In this document: piece by piece, positions 44,812 through 59,079 of the stretch
Position numbering within the stretch: the stretch's first letter is position 1
Layout of the letters: each line of letters starts with the position of its first letter
DNA from: Micropterus salmoides
Lineage: Eukaryota; Chordata; Actinopteri; Centrarchiformes; Centrarchidae
Reading direction: 5' to 3'
DNA: 64,000 nt
Assembly: GCF_014851395.1 (NCBI RefSeq)
Contig: NW_024040707.1
Coordinates: 21,431,957-21,495,956 of the forward strand
Notes under the pieces: model-generated
Database searches by the model: none
What the model was told of the DNA's origin: nothing
What the model saw: only the letters and a program-made list of their open reading frames with translations
Made by a program: the position numbers and the translations under genes

Positions 44812-46507
44812 CTTCCTCCAACCTATTACTCAAGTCAAATAAGTTCTCTAATGAAACATGATTACAGCTGAACAGAAATAACTTCCTAACCTTAGATTTG
44901 GTTCAGCATTACTGTCATTATACAGTATGAATGTTTAAGTCAAAATGGTCAATTCGGATATATATATTGATGAAAATCTGATCCTTTTTTGTGAAATGTG
45001 TCTTTTTAGTGTCTCTTAGATGTTGCAATGTAGTGTAACTAAATGTATTCTGTCTGGCTTTGATTTGATTGACAGCTATCCCCCCAAACTCTTAAACAAG
45101 GAGAATCCAGTGGCTTATTATACAGGGTGCAGTGAGCAATGAGGAGTAATTTTACCCCCAGGAGTGAAGAGGCCATGCAATTTACATGTCCAACCTCATT
45201 GCCTATAGCAAGATCAGTAGCCAATGGGATCTTGCTTTTTAAGATCTAATATATGTTGTAATTCTGATCTACTTTCACACACTATATGACATATCTGTCA
45301 CTTGCAAGGGTGCCGATGTGTTTGCATATACAGGTACACTCAGAACACATACAAGGTTATAGTCTTTTCATAATTTGCTGCTGTTTCTAAATATTTTATG
45401 TTATTCTCACCACACCAAACCTTAGAAACACATCGGTTCTGCACCTACCCCTCCGTTTCAATCCCCCCCCCCTTGTCCTTGGGAATTCAATCCTGGAATA
45501 ATGTTGCTGGAAACCTTTCCGCTATGTATTCATGTAACAAGACTTGGCTAGTGGGTGTTATTGTCTGTCCTTGAAATGATGTAGATGCTATCAGTTTCTT
45601 CAGTTTGAGGGCTGTGAATGTTGAATGTGTGAATGAGGTGGCAAAAAATATGGTTCACCATGACTGTAAGTAAAAGACTGAGCAGGTATCTGACGACTGG
45701 GCTTGTGGAAAATATTGAGAGTTTAAAATATTTAAAATAATATAAATTTAACATTTCCAAGACCTCCTGGTGCCTTTTCTATTAGCCTATCAACACAGAC
45801 AGACTGGCAGATGGAAGATGGAGATGAACAATAGCAAACTGATATGCTTGCATAATGGTACCAAATAAAAGGGAAATATTGCTGACAAGAAGTAAAATGA
45901 TTACGTGTCAGCAATTATTAATAGTTGACTGCACTTTTTTTGCATGACTGGCTCTCTTAAATTCAATATCTACCTTTTGTGTGACACCTTGAAGATCTAA
46001 CAGCAAATATTAAAGCAAACCATACTTTTGAGGATATGAGAAAAAGGCTACACATATAATTTAAGAGATTTTTAATGAATGTAAAACATCAGTTTTCTTC
46101 TTCAAAAAGGGACATAGTGTTTTGGAAACATAATTGTTTGTGTAGGATTCCCCTGCAGTTGGAACACAAATTGTTCAGGCCAAAGTCACATGACAAAGAT
46201 GATAAATGAGCATAATTTCCCTCCTCCTGCTCATATTGTTTCCAGATTGACCCAAAACAAGTCTCTATGCCACCCCTTGACCTCAAGGCCCGTCCCCCCT
46301 GATCTCCATAGTCAATTATGTATTGCATTGTGCATTAACCTGCCATTGACCTCTGTGTGCTAAACCCAATTGCCTTATTATCTCCACCATAATGTTCTGC
46401 TCTTAGTTATCTTCTCAGGCCTGAATCAGATTTTGTGTCCCACTTTACCCTCAGGCATCAAAAAATGTCTCAAATGACTGCTAGGCACTATGGAGGGATG
46501 TGAGGAT

Positions 46508-46531
46508 GGGGGGGGGGGGGGGGGGGGGGGG
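46508..46531 (+). repeat. poly-G run of 24
   Basis: Twenty-four uninterrupted G residues. Length at such runs is prone to sequencing and assembly error. Confidence 0.9.
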
Positions 46532-46914
46532 TTGTCTCATTTAAATAATCAAAAATGGGATCTGAGGTAGAAGCTGCATCAGTAAAAAAAAAATTCTGCT
46601 GCTGGAAAGCATCATTTTAGGTTGGAGTGTAAGACGTTATTTTCCATTAGAGATAGTGGATTTTTAATTAAAGTTTTGCCCTATAGAACAGTTCCTTCTG
46701 ACACCTGACACTTGCAATGTCTCCAGTTATCACTTACTGGCTCAAACATTTATTACTTTTGTTATTATGACCAATAAGCTTGACCGATGCTCTCACAAAT
46801 GTGTCTACTTATCCCACTAATACCGAGAATAATGACAATCCTGTGATAATGTTTTGAAGTCAAAATAATGCTAATATCTCTAATGATGAAGCATGCTTAG
46901 AAATCCCTCACCAT

Positions 46915-46975
46915 CATCCCATTGTCTCCCGTGGCGGCGGAGCCGCTCCGCGGCCCCATGGGAAATATGTAATGT
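46915..46975. other. GC-rich palindromic block, possible conserved non-coding element
   Basis: The text cgtggcggcggagccgctcc followed by gcggccccatggg stands out in AT-rich surroundings and has self-complementary words (GGCGGCGGAGCCGC, AGCCGCTCCGCGG). No reading frame is supported. Confidence 0.35.
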
Positions 46976-47151
46976 ATTCAGCCAGGCCTTGGGAGTAAAA
47001 TGAAAACAAATGTGGTGTAATAAAGGAGAGAAGATGAAGCGATTTTGTGATGATGCTCTCCACCGGCCTTATAAATCAAAATAAAAGTGGAGCAGGTCAT
47101 ATGTGCCCCCACCCTCACTGGATACTCACACACACATATACCGAATATGTA

Positions 47152-47154
<3 letters not shown>

Positions 47155-47224
<70 letters not shown>
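47155..47224 (+). repeat. (AT)n microsatellite, about 70 bp
   Basis: An uninterrupted AT run flanked by (CA)n on both sides. It forms long meaningless Tyr/Ile frames on both strands. Confidence 0.97.
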
Positions 47225-47235
<11 letters not shown>

Positions 47236-47706
47236 GCATGCATACATATTCTAAAAAAAGTAAAAGAAGAAAACCTGTATATCATCCATTTGTAGCAAAC
47301 ATAACATAACATATTTATATATATATTAGCCCTTCTTTTGCATTGTATAATTGCAAAAAAAAAGTTTATTCTCTATACATCAATCAAAATAGCCTAGTTT
47401 TAATCAAATTTCTCACTGACATCTTGGACTTCATACTTTCTAGTGTCACGAAGTATAATGAAGCATTGTCTGCTTGTGAGCCTTCATGACGGTTGTTATG
47501 AGTGGGTCAGACACAAAGTGCTGTTTGTGAGAGTGTACATTTCTGTTTTATTTAGCTTTTTAGAGACCTAAAAAAAAATCTAGCAATTCACAAGAAAAAG
47601 CAAAGATTACAAGAAATTAATTTAATTTTCTGCAGTGTTAAGGTTAGCATCGCTCTTGCCTCCCAGTTGGAAACCACTAATGCTGTAATTTAACAGGTTT
47701 GGAACT

Positions 47707-47730
47707 GACGGCAGTGGTAGTACTGCCGTC
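47707..47730. other. short perfect hairpin
   Basis: GACGGCAGT and ACTGCCGTC (9 bp each) surround a six-base loop. No function can be assigned. Confidence 0.4.
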
Positions 47731-49867
47731 CACCTGTAGGAGCTGCTGTGGTGTCAGTGTACTCACTGCATGAAGCTAATGGTCCCAAACAGAGAGACGG
47801 GAGGCTTGCTGGTGGTACAGTAGTGGAAGCACTCATTATACAGAAAATCCCCCAAAATTAAAATGGAAAACAAAAATCTCACAAACAGCTGGTTATCTTG
47901 GCCCAGATTTAAAGCAGGCAACTGAAGACTGAAATATTTATTGACGGGAAATTGGGATTGAATAGTCACCCTCACATATGTAGTGTGTGAGTTATTAAGG
48001 TCAATAACAAGAGGTGAGTTTTTTTTTTCTTCTTTCTTTAAGATAGCTCTACATTAGCATGGTGAAATACACCAGAGTCTCATTCAGTCCCTTTCAAACC
48101 TGGAAACTTTGAAGACGGATTTGAGACTTTTTCTGACAAGGTGGCTGCTTATTAGACAGATAAAGAATAGTAAACAGAGAGTACAATAAATAATTGATGC
48201 CTAATAAGTTGAGAGGGAGTGCACCAGGGCTCCTTTTTTTTATTTTCAGGCCAAGAATAGAGAAAGCCTCCTGAGTTGTTTATTTCCTCCATCCTTTCTT
48301 TCTTTTCATGTCCTTCTCATTTTACGACCCATGAGTCAACACAGCACACGTAAATGATATTTTGACACAGAGAGCCATGAATAATGCATTTGAATTTACT
48401 TTTATGCCAGAGTTAGACCCTTCTCCTCTCGGCCCCCCTCCCTTTCTCCCCTCCTCTCAGTCCCCACCCCCCTCCCTCTTTACCCCACCCTCCTCCTCTT
48501 TTTTCCTCTTCCTCTCTTCACTATTCATCCTCATCAGAGCTCAACCTCATTTCTCCTCTCCTTGCCCCTCCCTCCTTTTCTCCTCTTCTTCCTGCTCTCT
48601 CTTCCTCCTGCACCTCCATCAGACGGCAGAGAGGAAACGGCACAGGATCAGACTCGAGCTTTTCAGAACTGAAGATCTACTGTAGCAGCGTTTATTATCC
48701 AGGTCTTGCTCAGGTGGCTGCTCACACATTTTTCTAATCATGAGATAGCAAATGACACAGACACTGGTGAGATATTTCTGCAAAATATGAGTGCAAAGAT
48801 TGGCTTACTGGCCTAGTTATTTATTTACTATAGGGCAATGATCTGAAATATGGTAAATAAAAAAACCTGTAAGGGAAGTCTGGTTTAATCTTGAGTTAAA
48901 GGACAAGATGTTGAGAGTGACGTTTCATTTTCTTTAAAAGTAATTAACCATTTCAAAAACAGGGAAGCCTTTAACATATGTCGCTTTGCACTACCTAATG
49001 AAAGCTTTTAAGGTCAGCGAGGCCCTGATGAAGCCAACGGTGCGCATTGATTCAGTGTCTAAATTAATCATCTATAACTTGATCTGTCAGGCTAAACTCA
49101 TCAGCAGCCTGCATACTGCATGATCAGCAGCAATCATTCTTCCCTGGCACATCGTTCATGTTTAGGCCTGGACCACAAACTGCCGTGTTTTAAAAGTAAA
49201 TGAAAAAGATTTATTCTGCTTCTAAATAGCTCGCTTGTCCAGGGTGCTCTTACCGCCTCATCATCATCTCTGTTTCTGCTCCTCCACCTACACATCATCA
49301 GTATCATCGTCATCTTAAGGTCAGTGTTTTCCAAGCTAGGATCCATGTTACCTTCCTTGGTCATCTATTGTGCTCCAGAAGGTCCTTATAACTTAATGTT
49401 ATTGTTTTCTCTTTCGCTTTCCAGGAGTTCCTACAACTAAACAATCATGCCACCACCCCACTGACAGTGTTTACTGTACCTATCACAATCTGTCATTGTA
49501 TTTCATCCCTTTGTCATTTGTTTTGTTTATCCACGCAGTCAACTCACATGATGTTACATCTTTGCCGTTTTCTATTGCATTTTTCTCCCTGTAAACTCCT
49601 ACTGTCTTTTTGGCCAGGACTTAAAAAAAACAACTCAGAAACTATCCAGGTAAAAAAAAAAGGTTAAATTTAAAGGACAGATAAAGTGATACAATATCAA
49701 CACTTAATACCGTAAAATCTCAGCAGAAGCTTCTTCAGATAAAATCTTATCATTCAGGAGCCTGTGCCTGAATGTATATCAATGTGGAAGTCTCTGACAT
49801 TAAAAAGTTTGGGAATCCCTGATGCAGACCATAATCCAGATGGTGATACTGGTCGCCGGCTGCGGCC

Positions 49868-50098
49868 TGTAATCTACTTACTTTTACACTTTTGAGTAAT
49901 ACAGTCCTCATCCCTCTGGTGTGAAATCTCTCTGCTGAGACGTGGCTTCGAAGGAAACAGGGATGAATAATCTGCATCACCCTCATCGTCCCAGAGTGGT
50001 TCTTCATTCATAATGTAACGCCCCCCCATTACATCTGATGAAAGCCACTGACCTGAAACTACAGGGGGAATGAGCTCCTTCAAGTCCGTTGTCAACAT
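49868..50098 (-). CDS. weak candidate exon of unknown protein
   Basis: On the minus strand an open frame begins ATGTTGACAACG, runs through LIPPVVSGQWLSSDVMG and DEGDADYSSLFPSKPRLS, and meets an AAA|GTAAGT donor just before a stop. The composition looks protein-like, but no family is recognised. Text just beyond (gcatcagggattcccaaact on the minus strand) reads like a repeat, so it may be transposon-derived. Confidence 0.15.
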
Positions 50099-50623
50099 TG
50101 TCTCTACATGTCACCAGCAAACATCAATAAATGAGTCCATTGTCAACACCGGGACCTGATGTCGTTTCTGTTCGTCCACATGGGAATATGAGACTGACCA
50201 GCTTTCCACACAGATGTCTCATATTTGAATGAAACACTGTCGCCTCAAATATGATGCACATTTAAAATAAAGGGATCCGTAGAGTATAATTAGATGTTTG
50301 ACAAGATACACAATTATTGAACTCTGGGATGTACTCAGATGTTTTAATGATCCAGTGAAATTCGACCACATTAGGGGCTGTTTTATAATTAAAAGGACAT
50401 CAAAGAGTGCTGTTTTTCATATCATCATGCGTCGTATACAGTACAGCATGCACACTTCCATGCTGTTTTGGAAAGCCAAATGTATTAAATGCATTTCTCT
50501 AACGCTCTTTTTTCCCCTTGCTATGACCTAGAAACTGCATTTTCCCAATGGTATTTGAAAAGTGCAAAGACACACAATACGCAGTTACATTTATTATTAC
50601 ATTTATTTAAATTGTGGTGAGTG

Positions 50624-50627
<4 letters not shown>

Positions 50628-50677
<50 letters not shown>

Positions 50678-50698
50678 TGTGTGTGTGTGTGTGTGTGT
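50628..50698 (+). repeat. (GT)n microsatellite
   Basis: About 35 GT units with one GG interruption near 50673. Confidence 0.95.
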
Positions 50699-52860
50699 CT
50701 AAGACTGAGGACACATTAATGGTATGTTCTGGCCGTACATTATCCTCTTTTATAGGCATCCTTTTGTTCTACTGTACGATTGGGTTGTGAGGAACAATGG
50801 AAAAAGCTTAGCCCACAATAACAAGTAAACAGTAAATTAGTGCATCATCCTTTTCTCACAATGCACTGCACTGTACTGAAAACACAAGGAAAAGCTCTGT
50901 TTAAATGGAGTTATTAAATAAACCTAAAAAAGTTTTTTATTGGCTGGAACCTGCTAAAATGATGTTCTCAGCCAACACAAGTTTGATGCTCTCCCTTTTC
51001 TTTCTTGTAAAACATGACCAGTTTTCACATTAAATATATAGGCTGTTTAATCGCAGCTAAATGCATTAGTCACCGTGTTGGCCTGAGGCAAGGACTGTGT
51101 TTGCAGCGCATCATTTGCTATGATATCTAAAGCTACCATATCCCTGTAAGCTAGTTCCACCGAGTGTATTTCTTTTTTGCAGTTAAGAGCTCATTTAACA
51201 GACTTTCTAGTTTCTTCTACATAGTTAGTCATATCAAGCTTTTCAGAGATAAGCAATTCTCAGAGCACAGTTTAAGCCCCCCCCCCCCCAACAAAAACTT
51301 AAAAAGTGGAACAAAAAGAGGACGCTAGAAACCTTATCAACACTGTACCCATCCTGGATCGGCATGAAAATCAGGGTATATTGAGAACCTCTGTGTGACT
51401 TCAACGCACCACATGAGTCATCTGGGATTATGAGTCATATTCTACCTCAGTACAACAAGAACCTCAGCTTTACCACACACGTACAGACAGGAAAACTTTT
51501 CCCAAACTGAAGTTACCTGCGGCTGTCAACTATACTGAAACTGGGACAATGGGTTTTTTTATGCAGCGCAGCCCAATTGTTCAACAGATGTGATTGCATC
51601 AAATGTAAACTGACTTTAGGGGGGGGGGGTAAACAATCTCCATGGCACTGAGGAAATGGTGACTAATATGAAGCCTTTGACCTTTCAAACTTTGCATTGC
51701 TTTTAAAATGTCGTTATGTATCTTTTGCACTGCATTTAAAGCAGCCATGCTAGGTCTGGTTTCAAGATAGAGTGAGAGTGACAGAGAGGGAGAATAGCTT
51801 GAATGGAGCAAGTCTATATTGTTGCATTCATAATCACAAATGCATAAACACTCAAATGTAAACATGTAAGAACAAAGACTTTTCTGAGACTGAGGCTTAA
51901 TTAAGTAAGTAAATTAACTAGACTCCATCTGAAGTTGTAAACTCTCTTTGAAATGGATGCATCTGTGCCATTATAGGGAAATAATTGTGGCCACTTTCAT
52001 CCACCATGCAATTAGTCTTCTGTGAAGTCGTCAGTCAGATATGGACAAGAGCAGACAGAACCTTTGTCACTTTAATCATTCCTCTATTTTTGTTATGTTT
52101 TTTTTCCACACTGGAGAGGAATGAGTTCCCTACAGTTAGATGTCAACAACTTCACGTGTCTCAGGCCTGTTTCACATCATTACTGTTCTTCTTTGAGTTG
52201 AAACGGTGACACTGCCAACCTGTGCTGTCTGCTTGAGACAGAGGTTTCATTTCAACACAAGATGTTTTAAGTGTGAAATTATACCACTATTAACATGTAC
52301 AGAGTGTGCTTCTGGCCTAAAATATCTTGTTGCAGTAAGCAGAATTAGAATTAATGATTGTGTGCAGAAAATGTAATTGTAGTTAAATGTATGAGTCAGA
52401 CTGTTACCTGAAAATAGTTTGATCTGTAAAATGATATAATCTATGATTTTACAATACAGAGCATTTTGGAGAGGGTTTTAGAGAAACACACACTCCTTGA
52501 CATGCGTCTCATTTTCTGCAGTCACATAGAAAATCATAAAGATGCTCGGATTTACAGTGAATACTCTGAAGTATTTTGAAGTAAAATTGTTATTCATTGA
52601 CACTGTGGTTGTTTGGTTACATAGGCTGAATGACAGATCTAGCTGAAATGCGCTATAATAATATAATGCACTGTGTTTAACGGCCCGTGTTGTTGTTCCA
52701 CACGCCAGTTTTTGGTTTCATACATTTGTTTTGTTTTCTGTTGTGTGACTGACGGTGTCTCATGTAGTGGAGTTACATATCACATGACTTTGTGCTGAAT
52801 CTGTTCCATAAAAGCTTCTCTAATCAAACCTGCACATTCCCATAATAGTAATAGAATATA

Positions 52861-53051
52861 TTAACCCCTTAACGTCGACTATCGCAAATTTGCATCACAC
52901 CTCTTCCTTTCAGACTGCAGCTGAGATAGCGTATGTATTCCCCCAATGCTTGTTTGCCCATATTCAATACGTACCTGGGAACCTTTTGCAAGCACTGGTT
53001 TCTCGTTTTTTAAATTTTTTTTGTAAATAAAGTCAGGCATCAAGGGGTTAA
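52861..53051 (+). mobile_element. element D ('TTAACCCCTT' ends), copy 2
   Basis: It starts ttaaccccttaacg and ends catcaaggggttaa, giving imperfect terminal inverted repeats over about 14 bp and a body of 190 bp. Reverse-complement partner of the copy at 22663-22978. It is non-coding and MITE-like. Confidence 0.65.
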
Positions 53052-54119
53052 AACATCTCTAAGAGGAGCTTGGAATAAATAAAATTTTCGTAAAGGAGTA
53101 TTTTTACATATATGTCATAAAGCTGCCTTTCCTTACTGAAAGTCAAACATCTGAATACATCCTTGATCACTTCCTGACTTTTCACTCTTTACAGCACTAA
53201 TCACAGATAAAAGTGACTTATTGTCTTGTTGGGGAGCTGTGCACACAGTCACTCTCCGTGGAGCTGCAGTGAAGTCTAGTGAACCAAAGCTCCCCCCCTC
53301 CGCCCTCCCCCAGCACCTCCCAATAAAACTGATTTGCTCTGGCATGTATTGTTTTGGAAAATAAATCAGTCAACTCTTTCCACTTCATGCACTCATGACA
53401 TCATTTGTTTCCCCTCTTAACTCAATTATTGTCACTTAGTTCATCTGTATGGCAACAATGACCTGTAGCTACAGTATACAGGGCCCTTCCCACTCTCTGA
53501 AGCATGACAGAAAGGACTAGGAAACGGTTACGCCTTGAGCCTGTAAGTTTGTCAAAGTTAAATACAAGAGAGCATATTATCCGCCTTATTTTTCTGTCAC
53601 CCAATCCTCTTTTTCCCGCCTCGAAAATAAGCTTCAAGGTAATTGTGTCATAAGGCACAGGAAAAAATGGTAATCCATTAAATTGTATTCCGTGTTCTCT
53701 GTTGCTTTTGTAGTACAGAGCGACACCACAGGATTTTGGAAAGGTGAATTATGAATAATTGCCTTTGATCCAAAAAGCCTGACGAGTAATAACGCTTAAT
53801 GCTATAGCTGATCAATGAAACTGAGGCTCCATGTCCTTTATGTTCGATGAGACAGTTTGTCAGAAGGTACCAGCTTGTTTATTATCATATTCACAAATAG
53901 AAATTGTGATTTACACCGGGCTACGTTGCCTCTAAGTTGTTACGTTTACTTTTGCTTGCTTTACTTTAGTTTAACCTTTAACCTTTGCTGCCTGACATGT
54001 CCATCAGTAGCTGAAACATTAAGTTACAGCTAGCTTGGATGCAAAAGTCATCCTAGTGAATAATTTAGTGTTAAACATGAGAGGGGCCAGATGTTATTGA
54101 ACACACACATTCGACAAGG

Positions 54120-54360
54120 TCTTTGTTGTATCAATTAGTTGATTAGAGGTATCATCTACTCTCCTGTTTTTAAATGGATTCATATAACAGGGGAAGTGGA
54201 GAGCAAGCGAAAGGGGACATTTTCAATTACATGTCAGCATATCTGACTGACCGTCAGCCACCATTTGATCAGGCTTTTACTTTAATTGCTTGCATTTCAT
54301 CAAGTACAATCATTTATGGTGGAATTTAATCAGTGGGGATTCAGCAACAAACTGTGTGGA
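54120..54360. other. possible conserved non-coding element
   Basis: It has no frame and no repeat words, and contains homeodomain-type and other regulatory-looking words (ttaattgcttgcatttcatc, atgtcagcatatctgactga). It is flagged by texture only. Conservation was not tested. Confidence 0.25.
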
Positions 54361-54854
54361 GACAAACAGACAATTAAAGTATGAGAGGTTTTACATTCAT
54401 CATTGGGGTTAGTTTAACTAAAATTAGCAAAAAGTTGGTGTTTAATTAGGTTCACAACACTAATAATTCCACATTTTTAGGTTTTGTACAAGAAGGTCAA
54501 AGCCATCAGCTCAGTAAGTGGACAAACAGTTGTGTAATAAACACTTAGAAATACTCAGTGATAAAATATTTTGTTATTATTAACAATGAAAATTTGGAAA
54601 TGAGCAACATGCCATTTATTATATATATATATTCTAAAAGGGTTTGAATAACACTTGTAATCCTTTCAGAGAACTGAAACCCTTTGTTTTAAAAACTATT
54701 TCTGCCACACAAAATACTTTCTTCCTACACAAAATCTCTAGGATGCCTGCTGTAGAGGACAACAGACACAAAGAAGACAGAGAGGGAGCGTGAGTGAATA
54801 TCAGGAAAGACAAATGAAGGGAGATACAGATACAGATGAAATATTGAGTAATAC

Positions 54855-55260
54855 ACTAGTAGAGAAAGAAGTATTTTTTAGATTTTTTACTTATTTACAA
54901 TAACACAGTATAAAAATATGCCATTAGTCCTCCATAGGAAATTAAAATTTTTGTAGAAGCACATTTTTGTAGTTTTACCTGCAAAATGTCATTAAAGTAT
55001 CAAAAGTCAAAGTTACTTGTTATGCAAAATGGCACTATTCCGAACATTATATTTATTATATGCATTATTTGACAAATTTCAATGATGTGTTTACTTCTAA
55101 ACAACATGTAATTCTTTTAATACTTTTAAGAAATTAATATATTGATAGTTTAATGTAGTGAAGTAGAAGTTTAAAGTAGCATGAAATGGAAATAAGTAAA
55201 AGTACATCAAAATTGTACTTAAGTTCTGTACAGTAAATTTACGTTCCACTCCTGTAAGAC
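54855..55260. repeat. MITE ('aagtaaaagtac' family), diverged copy
   Basis: The right part (ggaaataagtaaaagtacat, aaattgtacttaagttctgt, cgttccactcc) matches the family end. The left end is unclear. Confidence 0.5.
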
Positions 55261-56092
55261 ACGGAAAAGAAGCCCTGAGCCGAGCCTTATGATGAGTCTT
55301 CATCCTCCTAAATATTTAGCAAGCACCTGATTCTCAGCTGATAGTCCAGACCTGGCCATATTAGGTCAGGAACATCACAAGACCTGATCCTCCACCACCT
55401 GCCAGAAGGACACACATCAATAGCTCGTCTGTTTCTCCGTCAGATTCTCTGGTTCATCTTCAAAGTGGGAATAATTTTTGAAGAGATCCAGATTATCCCT
55501 GCAAGAAGATATGTCACTTGTGGATTTGTAAAAATCTTTAGGTTGCTGATCAAACACATTTTAAGCCAAAATATGAGTACAGATAATAACTGTTATGGAG
55601 AATTTCTGTCTATCAGCAAAGCAGGAAAAAGCACGAAGACTTAATTGTTTGCACACAACAAAGCTTGCTTGGTTTTGCACATATTTAAAGGTTTGGGTCA
55701 CTCAAATTACGTAAAAGCATATTTTCTCACTTACCCCTATTTAGCCATGCAGATAGTTTTGGTTTAAGGCTTTGAAATAGTCTCTATAAACACTGTTGAG
55801 AGTGTGTTCTGTGGAATATCTAACTCTTGCTGGATAGGCATATTGCTGTTGAATTTTTAAAATGTAATATATTCAGTGTTTTTGAACACCATAAACAAAA
55901 TCCCATTCACCTCCACTGTACTGGGATGGAGACGAAAATCTCAGAGACTGATATTTAAAAACGTGGGCAAATTAAACCAAAGTGATCCGTGTGGCTCAAT
56001 TCAATAGCACTAGTGGTATCTGACAAGATGAACCAACCTTTTGATCGATGGACCCGTTCCAAACAGCTTTATTTTTAGAAATGCCAGTGGTT

Positions 56093-56530
56093 CTAAGGAT
56101 GGCAATATCGGTGTGTCAGTCGGTCCACCACTTTGGTCCAAATGGGAACCCTAACTATTGGATAACTTGCCATGAAATTGTATTCATAGTCCAACCCTGA
56201 CTTTTCCTCTAGCGCCACCATGAGGTTGACATTTGGGATTGTGAGAAAAGTGTCTCTATTGTTCCGACAGAAAACTATTGTTCCGACATTCGTGTCCTCT
56301 TCAGTTATAATGGTGAACACTGTAATTTGTCTGTGATTATACCTGCAAAACAATTGACAATTCCATCATACTTTGTGTTTTGTGCTAATTAGCAAATGTA
56401 AGCATGCTAATGCGCTAAACTAAGATGGTGAACATGGTCGGTGTCGTACCTGCTTGTGTCACTTGTTGTTGTTAGTATTTAGCTCAAAGCTTACCTGAAA
56501 CTTAGCTGTATTACACCAAATCAGGTAGCA
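56093..56530 (+). repeat. interspersed repeat family A, copy 2
   Basis: It shares gtcagtcggtccaccacttt, gacttttcctctagcgccac, gctaattagcaaatgtaagc and aactaagatggtgaacatgg with the other copies. Confidence 0.6.
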
Positions 56531-56671
56531 ATTAGCACAGGTTTGTGTCGGGGTGGCTATGTTTATATATGCTTTAGAATGTAACTGCTGTGAAACAATA
56601 ATAAAATTATGTTTTGTTTCTCTGATATACCGGCTTTCTTGCTATCAGTGCTCCCTCACTTTCAATCACCA

Positions 56672-56674
56672 CTC

Positions 56675-56723
<49 letters not shown>
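56672..56723 (+). repeat. (TC)n microsatellite
   Basis: TC units broken by two TTTC steps. The minus strand gives a meaningless Glu/Arg run. Confidence 0.95.
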
Positions 56724-56727
<4 letters not shown>

Positions 56728-59079
56728 CAAATGGACACAACTCAAAAGAAGCTTCTTGGTATTGTTGCCAGCATAGACTGCAACATGAGCGTCAAAGCTT
56801 GGTACACAAAATAAACCAAGCAAGGATGCAAGCAATATTTCAGGCTGACTGTGGTGGAGCAGTTTGACTGCTCTGATCATTGGCTTATGCGATTGACGTG
56901 ACATCAGGTAGTGTTTTCCAAAAGTTGATTCTGTTTCAACTTTTCGCTGCAGGGCCGAATTTTTTTTTAGCATCCCCTGCGATCCCCACTGTCATACCCT
57001 AAACGCACTATCCCCATTCAAATGAATGGGAGGACTGTTGTTTTCACTGCAATGCCTGGTTTGTACAGCAGTGCAGAGCTGCTAACATGATTGGAGACTC
57101 ATTGTCTTGGTTTAATTGTGATCAAATCAATTACAGTCCTAAGCGACTCTCAGCTGACTTTCAGATAAATGTCTCCATCGCCACAAAATCCACTAGCAGA
57201 TGTTGGTTTCACCATCAGAACCACGCAGGATTTGTTCACTCTGAGACAACACTGTGCTTTTCTCACCCTGTATCATCTCAGTGCTAATCCATTCAGATTG
57301 CGCTGAAACACCTCAAATAAACAGAAATAAAAGACAAAACTGCAGGAGACAGGCATAAAAAAAGCCTTCACTTTGACTGCCTTCTCTGAAATTGTTTCTC
57401 AGTAAGAAATAGGGAAAACCATGAGGCAGTTTCATTCATCCTATATGCACAACGCCGCACGTGGGTGTTCACCTAACAGATGGACATCCTGATCTAAATT
57501 ATAATCAGGTTATCCAGTGAGAAGAGGGACAGCTCATCATTGATGGGCATGTCATTTGCATAAAAATACACACTGCTGTGAAAACCCCCATTGCCTGTGA
57601 CATATGCCTTCAGTTTACTTTATCTAGGAATGCACAGAGCCAAAATCACAGGGTGACAAGACAACAAGCAAAGAAAATGATTCATGAGCATTGTAAACTT
57701 GCAGCTCACTCCTCTTGTGCCATTTGTTTTTTCATAAATACCGCAGCTCTGAGTGCTGTTAATACTTTGTGTATCAGTTTGTTCTTGTTTATCAGACAGT
57801 GTTCAGTAGCAGCCTCTGGGGCTTGTCTACAGTCAAACAGGCGTTCTCCTCTCTTTCTCTGTTTTCTGTCAGTTGTTATAGAAAACAAGGGCGAGGGATG
57901 TCGGCAACAGGAGTGTGTTGTCTGTTGATGGTGGTCTCTCCTGGCACATGTATGAGCTGTCACTTTTCCTCTCAATCACACAATCTCGAGTGTCAAAACA
58001 CAGAGGCAGAAATGATCTAAAATTGACCACAATCTTAATAAATTCCAGTTTGTGACTATTATTTAGATTCTGAAAGAAATGACAAAATTGATGCCGGAAC
58101 TGATTAGTTAATTATTAACATGTAATTAATTAAACACATGAATCAAAATTTAACTGTTACATTAGAGAAAAAAAAAAAAACATTTTGGCTGTGTTTATTT
58201 TCTCAGTTTCCTGTGCTTACTCTTTTGTATCGTAATGGCAATATTCTCACAATGTTCCCCACCATCTGTGGGAATGTGATACCTTTCTATAGCTGAGTGA
58301 AAGAGGGGTGGGGGGAGGAAGTGGTGTTCTCTAATCCCAGAATCCCTCACATCGAATCATGCAAATTTGGTGCACTTTGAAGCGAATCCAGCTCCTACCA
58401 TATGCAGAGTGAAAACAACAATCTATTATGCATGCATTGCACCAAGCTTATGGTAATGTTATTTCACTGCTATTCCTATAAAGTCAAATTTGCAGATGCA
58501 CAACATATCTAAAGTTTCTTTTAAAATAATATTTGTCTCATTGTGGTGTGTATTTGTGAGTAACAAGCAAAGCGTTTTGAGGTAGCTGCTGAGATCTGTT
58601 TGTGTCTCCCTACGGAAGTGATGCTTGAAAATTGTATGGGTGATATTTTCTTCTTCCAATCTGTGTTGGAGAGGTTGTATTTTTCCTGTATTCTCTCTGA
58701 GTATGTTCTCATGATTCAAGTTCTGCTCTTCAAAGACAACAACACAATTGAAAACTTCCTGCAAAACAATGCTGTTTGTTTTCCATCGTGCTTGTGACTC
58801 CCGAGCAGCGAGGAGCTTAGTGTTCATGATGTCTTTGTCATGGTATTCATCAGTAACAGACCATGTTATCCCGTCAGAACCGCATGAGGAAGTTAGAGAT
58901 CGGCATGCACCACAAAAAAAAAAACTTTTAATGACCAGGTATGTGTTTAAGCTCTCCGGCTGCTCATCACAACAAATTGTTGGGCACTTTCGCATTATAT
59001 TTCACAAGCCAAAAAGCTGTCAGCGTGCTTTGTTGCTCTCGTCTATGGGTGGATTAAGAACACAACATCAATGATATTT

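Noticed and set aside
46978..47312. Tyr/Ile-rich frames on both strands
   Set aside because: Translation of the (AT)n microsatellite.
48362..48685. 107-residue plus-strand frame
   Set aside because: Dominated by CCTCCC/CTTCTT low complexity, with no family match.
58459..58995. 178-residue open frame on the minus strand
   Set aside because: It is long for AT-rich DNA, but no domain, splice context or family was recognised and composition matches the surroundings. It is taken as chance unless transcribed.
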